From Neorickettsia sennetsu str. Miyayama (GTDB lineage Bacteria; Pseudomonadota; Alphaproteobacteria; Rickettsiales; Anaplasmataceae): a DNA stretch of 64,000 nucleotides. Made by a program: the position numbers and the translations under genes. The stretch lies in assembly GCF_000013165.1 (NCBI RefSeq), contig NC_007798.1, forward strand, positions 434,001 through 498,000. Reading direction: 5' to 3'. Under the pieces are notes generated by a model. The model did not search any database. It was not told where the DNA came from and worked only from the letters and a program-made list of their open reading frames with translations. Below, one piece after another: positions 54,998 to 64,000 of this stretch (the first letter of the stretch is position 1; every line of letters begins with the position of its first letter).

Positions 54998-56425
54998 ATG
55001 AGCGAATCAGGTTTTTTATGGGTCACTGAGCTAGCACACTTGTTCGCATTTTTGCTGTACTACACAGCAGGACGGTGCAAGCCCGTTTTTTACTATACAA
55101 TTAGCACCTTCACTGCAACATTAAGTTTTATTGCTGCAGCAGTGCTAGCAATAAAAGGTGAGCCGCTTGCGATTGAAGTATTTCAAATCACACATCATAT
55201 AGGAATCGCATTCGGGTTGGATAGAATCACACTGACATTTGCCTTGTTATGCTCGCTACTTGGCATACCAGCGACAATATATGCAATCAGCTATATGTAT
55301 GCAATAAATGGAAAAAGAAAAGCCATATTTTTCGCACGGATCCATCTTTCGCTTGCTATTACTATGCTTTTAGCATTCTCAGGAAATTTGGTAACGATGT
55401 TTATCTTCTATGAGCTACTCACCCTCGCGACCTATGCACTCGTAAATCACGACAAGACAGAAAATAGTCTCAGAGCTGTACGGACCTACCTAGCATATCT
55501 AGTTCTTCCGTCAGTCGGATTACTATTACCTGCAATCCTCATTACATACAAGATTACTGGCACCTTCACCTTTGATAAAAGCTTACATATAAGCATCGTC
55601 GGACTTCCAAGGTTGGCCCTATTCTTGATGTTCGCGTACGGAATCGCAAAAGCTGCTATCTTTCCTTTACATGGTTGGTTACCAAGAGCCATGGTTGCAC
55701 CAACCCCTGTAAGCGCATTGTTACACGCCGTTGCAGTTGTCAAAGCAGGAGTATTTTGCATGCTGAAGATTGTGAAATACGTTTTTACAATATCTGATCC
55801 GGCCAATGTAGTTCTCATGACACCAATGACTTGTATTTATGCCTTTACAATCATCTTCGCATCTGTCGTTGCACTGAAAAAACACTCCCTCAAGGAAATC
55901 TTAGCCTATTCTACTATTAGTCAACTTTCCTATATTGGAATTACGTTAAGTATATTCACTGAAAACTCATTCCACTATGCAACTCTGTATATGATCCTAC
56001 ATGCCTTTGCGAAAATAACACTTTTTTTTACTGCAGGAGCTATATATGCAAGAACCGGAAAGACAAGCATAAAGCAACTCCACGGAATAGGAAGGGACAT
56101 GCCTATAGCAATGTCCTCCTTTATAATAGGAGCACTTACAATGATAGGACTCCCACCTACTGCAACCCTTCTATGCAAGGCTGACATTCTATCAGAGGCA
56201 TTGGGACAAGGTAACTATATACTTATTATCACTTTAGTTATAAGCACCGCTCTTAATTGCGGATACTTTTTACCAATTATTTTCAATGCATTTTTCTGTG
56301 AACCTACAGTAGCCACTTCTATTGCAAAGACTCCGACTAGATATACGGTATGCCATCCGCTCACACTGTCATATCTCTTTACTGGAAGCATCTGTATCGT
56401 TCTTTTTGTATACAAACTTTTTTAA
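54998..56425 (+). CDS. MrpD/NuoM-family proton antiporter subunit
   Basis: The 475-residue polytopic protein keeps the full ion-channel set of the family: FYELLTLATYALV with the TM5 Glu near residue 139, AYGIAKAAIFPLHGWLPRAM with the Lys near 216, TPVSALLHAVAVVKAGVF with His and Lys near 240-250, and YMILHAFAKITLFFTAGA near 330. It resembles Mrp/Mnh subunit D and NuoM/N; the context supports MrpD, as MrpE is in the window and the main nuo genes are not adjacent. It should conduct protons or cations across the inner membrane. It stands alone, 281 nt after murJ. Confidence 0.85.
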   Translation: MSESGFLWVTELAHLFAFLLYYTAGRCKPVFYYTISTFTATLSFIAAAVLAIKGEPLAIEVFQITHHIGIAFGLDRITLTFALLCSLLGIPATIYAISYMYAINGKRKAIFFARIHLSLAITMLLAFSGNLVTMFIFYELLTLATYALVNHDKTENSLRAVRTYLAYLVLPSVGLLLPAILITYKITGTFTFDKSLHISIVGLPRLALFLMFAYGIAKAAIFPLHGWLPRAMVAPTPVSALLHAVAVVKAGVFCMLKIVKYVFTISDPANVVLMTPMTCIYAFTIIFASVVALKKHSLKEILAYSTISQLSYIGITLSIFTENSFHYATLYMILHAFAKITLFFTAGAIYARTGKTSIKQLHGIGRDMPIAMSSFIIGALTMIGLPPTATLLCKADILSEALGQGNYILIITLVISTALNCGYFLPIIFNAFFCEPTVATSIAKTPTRYTVCHPLTLSYLFTGSICIVLFVYKLF

Positions 56426-56533
56426 ACAGCAGTGTTTATACAACAACAGCTTGAACACAAATGCCCTCTCCTATTATCTGTAAATACTCATTTAACCAGG
56501 TAGCTATATGATTTCGATTACTTAAACAATAAG

Positions 56534-57160
56534 ATGCTTTTTTACAGGGTACTTTTATTTTCGTATTTAATCGATTCACTACTGACATTAATACCAAAGC
56601 TGATATTAGCAGTAGCATACCTTTTTTTCTCAAGTGTTATACTTATCGCACTTCTTACGACTAGTATTTCCACTACCAAACATGCAATTCTGAATCCAGG
56701 TGAGAGTCTTCACTACCTGCTTGGGTACCTAAGATGGCTATGGTTTAATAAAAGACATATCAGTCTAGAGTACTTCTTTTATACACTTATTTCGTTTATT
56801 ACACCTTACTTGAGTTGGAAATACATAAAAAAGACAGCAAAAACAACAATAGGAAAACTCAGAAAAAGTGGAAAACAATACTTGAAAGCTCTGAAATCAC
56901 AAGTATTAAAAAAATTACTATCTAAGTGTGCACGACATCGTGCGAACCAACCTGTGTCCCCAGGAAAAAGAAGAATAAACAAATTGAATAATCGGAATGA
57001 CACATTCAGTTACACGTGCCACCATCCTTCATACATACAAGATAATGTAACACCAACACATCCACCTCACGAAAACGTGCGGGTACAACAGGAAATGGAT
57101 CAACAACAAAAGAGGAACGATGCCACCCCAATGAGAGAGCAACCTACTGAAGACAGATAA
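56534..57160 (+). CDS. Orphan membrane protein with long basic, Gln-rich tail
   Basis: I do not recognise a family. The 208-residue protein has hydrophobic segments about 5-45 and 80-95. A lysine/arginine-rich region follows (about 98-150), then a polar tail rich in His, Gln, Asn and Pro (about 150-208). The start is ATG at 56534, after a 108-nt gap from the MrpD-like gene. It is convergent with the TPR-like gene at 57173. Membrane anchor plus a basic soluble tail might suit DNA, RNA or lipid contact, but this is only a description. Confidence 0.55.
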   Translation: MLFYRVLLFSYLIDSLLTLIPKLILAVAYLFFSSVILIALLTTSISTTKHAILNPGESLHYLLGYLRWLWFNKRHISLEYFFYTLISFITPYLSWKYIKKTAKTTIGKLRKSGKQYLKALKSQVLKKLLSKCARHRANQPVSPGKRRINKLNNRNDTFSYTCHHPSYIQDNVTPTHPPHENVRVQQEMDQQQKRNDATPMREQPTEDR

Positions 57161-57172
57161 AAGGAAGCAGGA

Positions 57173-57754
57173 TCACGAATCGGATACAGAATGCTGATAA
57201 GAAATAGCTTCTAAAAGTCTATTAGAAAGGCTCCTTAAATACGGATTCACATCAACAGCCGCCCCCAGGTTACTTAGAGATATCTCGGCACTATCTACTT
57301 TACCCTCCAAAAATTGCATAACTGCATCCAGAAACTGTGAGGTTGAGCCATAGATAGAATGGTTTTCAACATGCCGATCGAGTAATTCGAGGTTTAACTT
57401 AGAAAGTTCACGAATGTACACATAAGGTGAATTGAGACAAACAAAATTGTACAACCCTTTCCTTTTTGAATCATCTAAATACTCAGGTGGGAACTTAGCA
57501 AGGTAGATAGCAGCAATACTTGCATAGGGCTGATGCTTCGCAGCCACGATGCTTTGTAGTTTTCCCTTTGAATCACGAAGATTTTCTGTGCTGAGAGCAT
57601 CGTAAAGCAAAATACTTTCCCTCAATGCAGGAGCCTTGTCAAAATGTTTATACAAACCAAAGCCACTTAGCCCAACTATACACATGAAAATCACCAGTGA
57701 CACCAAATAAAAACTCTTACTCCTCTCAAAAACCAGGCCGTACCAATCGATCAT
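57173..57754 (-). CDS. TPR-like inner membrane protein (YfgM-type)
   Basis: The 193-residue protein has an N-terminal anchor (about 16-35) after a short cytoplasmic stretch, then a helical, TPR-like domain with [20 protein letters not shown] near 68-88. This arrangement resembles YfgM-type or alphaproteobacterial TPR-like proteins, which act as periplasmic chaperones near the Sec translocon; the link to this orphan is by layout only. The ATG overlaps the nuoD stop by 4 nt, so translation is coupled to nuoD. Confidence 0.6.
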
Positions 57755-58917
57755 CTGTCTACCTCACCAAAAACAATGTCCAAGGACCCAAGAATAGCAG
57801 GTACGTCGGCAAGAAGATGTTTCCGTGAAAGAGTATCAAGGGCTTGTAGATGAACAAACCCAGGTGCACGGATCCTGCAACGATATGGCTTATTCGTGCC
57901 ATCGGAAACAATATAAACTCCAAACTCTCCTTTTGGAGATTCTACTGCAAAATATGTCTCCCCCTCAGGAACATGATAGCCCTCTGAATAAAGCTTAAAG
58001 TGATGAATAAGAGCTTCCATGGAAGTTTTCATTTCAGCACGACTCGGCGGAGCAACTTTCCTATCATCCACCACAACCGGCCCTTCTGGAAGCTTATCTA
58101 TACATTGTTTAATGATTTTGACTGATTCATACATTTCAGCCATCCTCACCAAATATCTATCGTACGAATCTCCGCAACTTCCCACCGGAATCGCAAAATC
58201 CAACGACTCATATACTTCGTATGGCTGACTTTTACGTAGATCCCAAGGTACACCCGAAGCACGCAAAACTGGTCCAGAGAAACCAAGTGCAACTGCTTCC
58301 CGTTTACTTACTTTACCTATATCAACTAAGCGTTGTTTAAAAATTGGATTGTCTGTAAGAACATCTGCCACATCGTCAAGCTTATGTGTGAAACTCTCCA
58401 AGAAGGACATTATTTCTTCGTCGAGACCATCTGGTATATCAGCAGCCAGTCCACCAGGACGTATATACGCAGCATGGAATCTCGCCCCAGAAGCCTTTTC
58501 ATAGAAAGAAAGCATCTTCTCACGCTCCTCAAACATCCAAAACAAGGGATTCATAGCACCTACGTCAAGCGCGTGAGTAGTGACATTTAGTAGGTGATTC
58601 AAAATGCGAGTGATCTCGACAAAGATTACCCTCAGATACTGCGCTCTAGGAGGTACCGTAATGCCGAGCAGCTTTTCTACGCAAAGCGAATAGGCATGCT
58701 CCTGTGCCATCGGTGAGACATAATCCAGCCTATCAAAGTACGGTAAAGCCTGAAGATACGTTTTATGCTCTATTAGCTTCTCAGTTCCTCTGTGTAAAAA
58801 ACCAATATGCGGATCAAGGCGCTCAACTGTCTCCCCATCAAGCTGCATAATCAGGCGGAGCACCCCATGCGCAGCCGGATGCTGAGGCCCGAAGTTAAGC
58901 TCCTTTATTACGGTCAT
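57751..58917 (-). CDS. nuoD: NADH-quinone oxidoreductase subunit D
   Basis: From the ATG at 58917 the protein has 388 residues, matching the 49-kDa subunit. It opens with [24 protein letters not shown] (by position near residue 5-28, with the quinone-site HPAAHG), and has [15 protein letters not shown] near 40 and a C-terminal stretch [18 protein letters not shown] with the conserved FGEVDR end. It forms part of the quinone-binding site of complex I. The frame is open upstream to 58980, but the family start is clear. It is not followed by other nuo genes; the next gene is the TPR-like protein, with a 4-nt overlap. Confidence 0.95.
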
Positions 58918-58996
58918 ACCTAATACAAATATGAAAAAGAAAGGGCACCGTATAACCCGGATACCAACCGTAGCTCGCAACCATCAGAGCCAGACG

Positions 58997-59069
58997 CTCC
59001 TCGGGCCGGGCTCGAACCAGCGACCCTGTGGTTAACAGCCACATGCTCTACCAACTGAGCTACCGAGGA
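58997..59069 (-). tRNA. tRNA-Asn (anticodon GTT)
   Basis: Read on the minus strand, acceptor TCCTCGG pairs with CCGAGGA, the D arm contains AGCTCAGTTGGTAGAGC, the anticodon stem TGTGG/CCACA encloses CTGTTAA, and the T arm has GGTTCGAGCC. The discriminator is G; CCA is not encoded. It lies 79 nt upstream of nuoD on the same strand and may share a transcript. Confidence 0.96.
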
Positions 59070-59674
59070 AACTCCCAGGATTCTACTATAAAAGCCATAT
59101 TGAAACAAGAGGAAATACAAAGCAGCTTTTAGCACTTTGCTCCACATCAGTAAGTACATAGAACACGTTTCCTATTAGATATTTGATATCCAAATTTTAA
59201 GAAACACACTCATACAAGAAGGATTTTGAAAAAGTCACACAATTCGTCCTCATTAGATAAGACAACAAAAACGACCATCTGTCTCACGTATACAGCACAC
59301 GGGGAAAGTCTACTCCTATTTGAATGGATCTTTTCAAATTAGATCAATAACCAAGATCAACTACTCGCTTTGATTCGTAAGTATACAAAACTGATAAGAG
59401 TAGGCCGTAGAATAAGTGACAGAAACATACACACATTCCAGACACCTTATTTCAAGCAAAGCTGATAGACTCAAAGAAGGAAGTACTTTCTTCCGCAAAG
59501 CTCCATAAATCACGTGAAAGCGGAAATGCGATTTGCGGCGACGCCATTTTTGGAACCACATAAGAAATTGGGCAACCATCCCGGTTATCTTTGAACACCG
59601 CATGTCACTAACATTTGCAAGTTAAAAGGTACACTACTCCCATCTCATAGGGACCGTTGCAGCAGACAACTCAC
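59070..59674. other. 605-nt intergenic region between tRNA-Asn and serS
   Basis: The only frame over 60 codons (59361-59603, minus) has no recognisable features. A weak AT-rich dyad, ATTTGAA / TTCAAAT, lies near 59318-59341. I see no tRNA, and a brief resemblance to RNase P RNA motifs did not hold up. It may be decayed sequence. Confidence 0.55.
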
Positions 59675-60922
59675 TTACTTGATAAAATCAGCACCGAACC
59701 TACTTCTCAAGACTTCTGGAACTTCAATAGAACCATCATGCATCTGATAATTCTCCAAAATTGCAACAATAGTTCTACCAATAGCAAGAGAGCTCGCGTT
59801 CAGTGTATGCAAAAAGCCCTTTTTTTTCTTGAATTTATACTTGATCGCTAACCTTCTAGACTGAAAATCTCCGCAGTTAGAGCAACTAGAAATCTCTCTA
59901 TAACAGCATTGAGACGGAATCCACACTTCTATGTCATATGTTTTTTTTGAACAGAAACCAATATCACCCGAACATAAATTAACAACTCGGTATGGCAGCT
60001 TCAGCTTCTGTAATAAACCCTCAGCTATACACAACATTCGCTCGAGTTCATCATCCGATTTTTCCGGCTCCGTTACCGACAAAAGCTCGACCTTGCCGAA
60101 CTGATGTTGCCTTATTATGCCTTTAGTATCCTTACCGCTGCTCCCCGCCTCAGAACGGAAACATTCACTGTAGGAGGTCATCCTAAGTGGTAGCTCAGTC
60201 TCCCCATAGAAATTATCAGACACAAAGTTTAGCAGAGAAACTTCACTTGTCGGAACCAAGCGCATTCCGCCATCCACTTTAAATGACTCTTGAGAAAACT
60301 TCGGTAACTGCCCAGCTTTATACATGGCATCTTCTTTCACCAGGTACGGTAGAAAATATTCACGGTGACCATGCTCCGTATTATGCTCAAGCATGAAATC
60401 TTTGAGCACTCTAAACAGCCTTGCCCCACTGCCAATGAATCCCGAAAATCTCGCCCCTGAAACCTTAGCAACATTTAAAAAATCCAATATACCAAGAGCG
60501 ACACCAAGTTCATCATGGGCTTTAGGTTCAAACCCAAAATCCCTAACTGCACCCCACGACTTTACTACAACGTTAGATCTCTCATCTTCACCTATTGGGA
60601 CATCCTCAGCTAAGATGTTAGGTAAATCTAACACAATTAACTCAAGCTGCTCACAAATTTTTTGGAGATGCTTCTTAACTCTTAAAATCTCCTTATCTAT
60701 CACTTTGGCTTTTTCAAAAAGCTCACTTTTGTTCTCCTGAATAACCTGAAAAGATCTGGTCAATTCATTTTTGCTCGCTTGAAGATTATTGAGTGAAGTA
60801 ACGCAACTTTTTCGTTCTTCATACAGTGTAATTAGAGGCAGAGGATCAAACCTTACACCTCGCCTCTTCATCATCTCAGTGAACCCTTCTGGATTAGAGA
60901 CTATATATTCGAGATCATTCAT
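59675..60922 (-). CDS. serS: Seryl-tRNA synthetase
   Basis: The 415-residue class II enzyme has an N-terminal coiled-coil arm (about 28-105, heptad-like), motif 2 in YSECFRSEAGSSGKDTKGIIR near 255 (by position), and motif 3 near the end in LNASSLAIGRTIVAILENYQ. It charges tRNA-Ser, one of which lies at 25258-25349. Length is normal for bacteria. It is preceded by 217 nt of non-coding sequence before miaA. Confidence 0.96.
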   Translation of the reverse strand: MNDLEYIVSNPEGFTEMMKRRGVRFDPLPLITLYEERKSCVTSLNNLQASKNELTRSFQVIQENKSELFEKAKVIDKEILRVKKHLQKICEQLELIVLDLPNILAEDVPIGEDERSNVVVKSWGAVRDFGFEPKAHDELGVALGILDFLNVAKVSGARFSGFIGSGARLFRVLKDFMLEHNTEHGHREYFLPYLVKEDAMYKAGQLPKFSQESFKVDGGMRLVPTSEVSLLNFVSDNFYGETELPLRMTSYSECFRSEAGSSGKDTKGIIRQHQFGKVELLSVTEPEKSDDELERMLCIAEGLLQKLKLPYRVVNLCSGDIGFCSKKTYDIEVWIPSQCCYREISSCSNCGDFQSRRLAIKYKFKKKKGFLHTLNASSLAIGRTIVAILENYQMHDGSIEVPEVLRSRFGADFIK

Positions 60923-61139
60923 CGTTCATTTTGCCTGTGTGATTCAATGAGAATATATCGCCTAACGTAGTCACTTTGTACTCTTTGGGCACGGTTCGCA
61001 GTAACACAACATCAGAAGCACTTTCTTTGTCACCTTAGAAGACCGCACCAATCACAAGGAAAGTCCAAGTGGCTAATTTTATGTGAAACTAGCTTTTCCG
61101 AGTAATTCCCTTCATTTAGTTTTGCAACTATGCTAGACG

Positions 61140-62057
61140 TCAGAGAAGTATTTCCCTTAAAATGTACCTCTCAGCATCCTGAGGTTGGTCGAAAGCTTTA
61201 ATTCCATTGAACTTGTTTCTAAACCAGGTTAACTGCCTTTTAGCATAATTACGAATACTTCGCTGACCCATCGCAACCATGCGCTCGAGGGTGATTTCAT
61301 CCCTTAAATATGAGGCTATCTCTCTAAAACCACATATGGTTGTCACCGCACGGTTCCTAAAAGCCGCTTTATTTTCAACAACTGAGGCTACCTCATCTAT
61401 CGCCCCTGAATTCACTGCTTCAAGAAACCTCTCATTTATTTTGGAGTAGAGAGAATCTCTATCCGACGGGATAATAGCTACAACGTCAATGGAGTCATAT
61501 GGAATCTTGTATACGGAAGATTCTCGATACAACTCTTGAATCGTTTTACCAGTGTATAGGAAGTATGCAACATCCCTAAGCATCTTATACGAATCGCATG
61601 AAAACCGGGACAAGTCCTCACCTGATTTACAAACAAAACGATTAAGAAAACCAGAAGGACCAAGATTATCAAGTTCCTCCGAAAGCTCCCGCATCAGACA
61701 ATCGGGCAAGGAAGGAAGAAGATTAATCCCATGCAGCAGGGAATACAGATACATTGGGGTCCCACCAACAATTAAAGGTATACCTTTCTGCGCCCAGACA
61801 CTCTCGAGACAATCAGCACAATCACGCATCCAAGAAGCAACTGATGGAATAAACTCATCAAAAACCGACAAATACCCGTAAAGCATTCCGCAAGAAGCCT
61901 GACTGGTCAAAATGGGTAACTCCCTATAAACCTGTTTCGAGTCGGCATTAATAATCACAAGATCATCAGACACCTGACTGACCGCACATGCAACAGAAGT
62001 CTTCCCAGAGGAAGTAGGCCCTGTAAGAACAAGAACCCTCCGACTTGCATTGGGCAT
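61140..62057 (-). CDS. miaA: tRNA dimethylallyltransferase
   Basis: The 305-residue protein has the P loop LTGPTSSGKTSVACAVS near residue 12, NADSKQVYRELPILTSQAS near 38, and the PLIVGGTPMYLYSLLHG stretch near 95 typical of MiaA. It puts an isopentenyl group on A37 of tRNAs that read codons beginning with U. The C-terminal RNYAKRQLTWFRNKF near 270 is conserved. It begins 13 nt after the small orphan gene, probably in one transcript. Confidence 0.95.
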   Translation of the reverse strand: MPNASRRVLVLTGPTSSGKTSVACAVSQVSDDLVIINADSKQVYRELPILTSQASCGMLYGYLSVFDEFIPSVASWMRDCADCLESVWAQKGIPLIVGGTPMYLYSLLHGINLLPSLPDCLMRELSEELDNLGPSGFLNRFVCKSGEDLSRFSCDSYKMLRDVAYFLYTGKTIQELYRESSVYKIPYDSIDVVAIIPSDRDSLYSKINERFLEAVNSGAIDEVASVVENKAAFRNRAVTTICGFREIASYLRDEITLERMVAMGQRSIRNYAKRQLTWFRNKFNGIKAFDQPQDAERYILREILL

Positions 62058-62070
62058 GGCAAAGTGACTC

Positions 62071-62379
62071 CTACTGTACCAGCTCCTCTTCCTTCTGGTG
62101 AATCTCCTCAGAGTCGTGCTCTTCTTGCTGCGAACCTCCTTTACCCCTTCTCACACCACGCATCACACCAGTAGGAATCTTCTCAAAGGTTTGCGTTCTG
62201 CGATTCCAAAAATACTTCCTCATGATCAACTTAGATTCAAACAAAATAACCTGATCATTACTATCAATCAACATATCTTGATCACCAAGAACAACGGCAT
62301 TGTAGTACATCTCCTGCAACTTGTTCCTAAAAGCCTGCCTGATCGAATAATCCTCTTCGAATCCCATTTCTTCACTCAT
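62071..62379 (-). CDS. Small acidic orphan protein upstream of miaA
   Basis: From the ATG at 62379 the protein has 102 residues. A compact region about 5-70 (EDYSIRQAFRNKLQEMYYN, then an alternating hydrophobic pattern in DQVILFESKLIMRKYFWNRR) is followed by a short glycine/arginine patch and a Glu/Gln-rich tail. I recognise no named family with confidence; the look is that of a Rickettsiales-restricted protein. A longer frame reaches 62397. It is 13 nt upstream of miaA. Confidence 0.6.
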   Translation of the reverse strand: MSEEMGFEEDYSIRQAFRNKLQEMYYNAVVLGDQDMLIDSNDQVILFESKLIMRKYFWNRRTQTFEKIPTGVMRGVRRGKGGSQQEEHDSEEIHQKEEELVQ

Positions 62380-62816
62380 ACTACTTTTCACGATCAAATA
62401 TCAAAAAACAAAGGGTATACTTTATTACAATAAAAGCATATTAACTCATGAATGTAAACATCTATTTAACTAGATCAGTTTAATAATTAAGAAAACAGCT
62501 CTTATCAGAAACACTAAGAAGACACTGACAAACCAAAACTCACTCCTATAAATACTAAAAATATGAGGGAACAAGAAGAAGTCCGTATAGATCCTCGGTA
62601 ATACTTTAAATAACATAGGTTAATATTGAATAAACTAGAAATTCCCTCTATTCTAATAGGGAATGCTCTAATATAGCAACTAACGCATCTCGGGAAAACT
62701 GCCGGACCACCGTAAAAGATAACTTATCCTTTTTTGACAGCTGGTCAACTATTTTACTTAAACAACTTCAATGCGTCATGTATAATCCATAGATGGTACC
62801 CTCATCGTGCATATCG
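62380..62816. other. 437-nt intergenic region between divergent orphan gene and ccmF
   Basis: No gene was seen. A bulged dyad, ATTCCCTCTATT with AATAGGGAAT, lies at 62641-62664 without a T run. The divergent promoters of both flanking genes must lie here; no clear consensus box can be named. Confidence 0.5.
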
Positions 62817-64000
62817 ATGCTGACAACAATTCACTACTATCTTGGAACAATACTGCTCTTTCTCAGTCTGTTCTCAAGTCTCGTGAGAAAACCCGGGACA
62901 TTATTTTTCTTGAATTCGATCATTTTCATCATTCTTTTTCACGCACATCTATCAAATAATTTCCTCCTGCAAAGCGTATACTCAAGCTCCCACACAAATC
63001 TTCCACTTTATTACAAACTCGTTGCAAGCTGGACGACACATGAGGGATCTATGATCCTCTGGAACTGGTCACTTTCACTATATCTATTTATATTTTCAAG
63101 AAAATATAGAAACTCACAAATTTACCAAGCCGTTATAACAATACAATCTTACATTGCGTCCATATTTCTATTGTTCACAATTTATTCGAGTAATCCGTTC
63201 AAACTCTTCATTCTTGCCCCCTCTGAAGGCGCTGGGCTGAACCCGATTTTACAAGATACAGCTCTCATGATCCATCCACCAATTCTCTATCTTGGGTATG
63301 TTGGAACCTCAATCTGTTTTTCAATTGCAATAGCGGTTTTACTCACGGGAAAATCTGGAAAAGAAGAGTTTAAGCTGTTGAACTTCTTCCTTCTACTCGC
63401 ATTTATCTTTTTAACATCCGGTATAGCACTTGGCGGATGGTGGTCATACAGGGAACTTGGATGGGGAGGGTTTTGGTCTTGGGACCCAGTGGAAAATATA
63501 TCATTATTCCCATATTTAGTTATACTCGGTGCAATACACTCGTCATTTCTATCAATTAAAAAATGGAAGTCTAAAGCTCTTTCCATAGGACTTTCGATCC
63601 TTGGATTTGTTACAGCGACATTCGGTACCTTTATCACTAGAATGGGCATTACAGATTCTCTTCACACATTTAACACGAACACAGAAAGTGGAATATACTT
63701 ATTGATAATAACTAGCCTATTATCACTAACCTCAGCAGTTATTTTCATTGCAAAATTCCGTACTCTTAGTAGCACCGACGTGAGCAGCAACAGCAATACA
63801 GAGTCAAGAGACTATTTGATGTCAGCACAGAGTATTTTGTGTCTTGGATTGTTTATAGTGTTACTTTTAACAACATTTGCACCAAAGTTCTCTCAGATAT
63901 TTGGCTACGATTCCATTTACATAATGCAATCTTTTTACAACACTGTTTCTGGAGAAGTTGCTGGGACCTTAGCGGTTTGCATTTGCCTATTTATTGTACT
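62817..64000 (+). CDS. ccmF: Cytochrome c maturation protein CcmF, N-terminal part (cut by window end)
   Basis: The frame is open from ATG 62817 (an in-frame ATG at 62793 is possible) to the window edge, 394 codons. The polytopic protein has the haem-handling WWD-type motif GWGGFWSWDPVEN near residue 217, preceded by GGWWSYRELG, and TRMGITDSLHTF near 275. HEGSMILWNWSL near 76 is another CcmF marker. CcmF, with CcmH, attaches haem to apocytochrome c in the periplasm. It extends beyond the window. Confidence 0.95.
   Translation, partial: MLTTIHYYLGTILLFLSLFSSLVRKPGTLFFLNSIIFIILFHAHLSNNFLLQSVYSSSHTNLPLYYKLVASWTTHEGSMILWNWSLSLYLFIFSRKYRNSQIYQAVITIQSYIASIFLLFTIYSSNPFKLFILAPSEGAGLNPILQDTALMIHPPILYLGYVGTSICFSIAIAVLLTGKSGKEEFKLLNFFLLLAFIFLTSGIALGGWWSYRELGWGGFWSWDPVENISLFPYLVILGAIHSSFLSIKKWKSKALSIGLSILGFVTATFGTFITRMGITDSLHTFNTNTESGIYLLIITSLLSLTSAVIFIAKFRTLSSTDVSSNSNTESRDYLMSAQSILCLGLFIVLLLTTFAPKFSQIFGYDSIYIMQSFYNTVSGEVAGTLAVCICLFIV

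Noticed and set aside
59290-59440. Possible RNase P RNA (GGGGAAAGTC and a GTGACAGAAAC string)
   Set aside because: The strings are only partial matches, the pairing partners and the other conserved blocks are missing, and the order is wrong.
59361-59603. 80-codon minus-strand frame, briefly suspected to be a transposase fragment
   Set aside because: No transposase motif, no flanking inverted repeats and no ribosome binding site.

Overview
The window looks like chromosome of an obligate intracellular alphaproteobacterium of the order Rickettsiales, family Anaplasmataceae, most probably Neorickettsia (the N. sennetsu / N. risticii group). This assignment is inferred from gene content and protein character: a reduced genome with single-copy housekeeping genes, a PleC/PleD-type signalling pair, NAD-specific glutamate dehydrogenase of the long type, a eukaryote-like IleRS, an NDUFA12-type complex I subunit, a lone prohead protease of the kind left by gene transfer agents, and roughly 40 % G+C by eye. 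No rRNA, IS element, integrase or CRISPR array is visible.

Layout. 1-10.2 kb is mostly on the minus strand: pleD (cut by the window start), tatB, the 1586-residue glutamate dehydrogenase, a DivL-like PAS protein with no kinase, gltX, an MrpE antiporter subunit and nrdB. The last four form a chain with every junction overlapping; gatC lies in this region on the plus strand. 10.4-18.6 kb (plus) holds nusA-infB-rbfA, an AddB-like nuclease and guaB. 18.75-21.1 kb holds a large membrane protein with nearly identical 57-residue tandem repeats, the best effector or antigen candidate. 21-23.4 kb (minus) is recA-rnd-NDUFA12-mlaD. 23.6-29.3 kb holds a PleC-like kinase, tRNA-Ser, sdhB, dnaJ and der. 30-34.9 kb (plus) holds ileS, pyrE and an orphan protein with a PCNA-motif-like tail. 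35-40.7 kb (minus) holds ffh, a divergent antiporter-like membrane protein, an RDD protein, a methyltransferase and a FabK-like flavoprotein. 40.8-49.3 kb holds ftsY, rlmE, tmk, sucB, pmbA, sco1, tRNA-Pro, dnaB and the prohead protease. 49.6-54.7 kb holds an rluC-like gene, trxB, a peroxiredoxin, ndk, an unassigned open frame and murJ. 55-64 kb holds an MrpD-like antiporter, an orphan membrane protein, a TPR-like protein, nuoD, tRNA-Asn, serS, miaA, a small orphan protein and the 5' part of ccmF.

How the genes fit together. Central energy metabolism is amino-acid based: glutamate dehydrogenase feeds 2-oxoglutarate to the E2 component SucB, then SdhB, complex I (NuoD, NDUFA12) and cytochrome assembly (Sco1, CcmF). 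Translation (nusA, infB, rbfA, gltX, ileS, serS, gatC, miaA, rluC, three tRNAs), SRP targeting (ffh, ftsY), nucleotide synthesis (guaB, pyrE, tmk, ndk, nrdB) and recombination (recA, AddB) are ordinary. The accessory interest is concentrated in the repeat protein, the PIP-like-tailed protein, the kinase-less PAS protein, the scattered Mrp antiporter genes and several long non-coding gaps.
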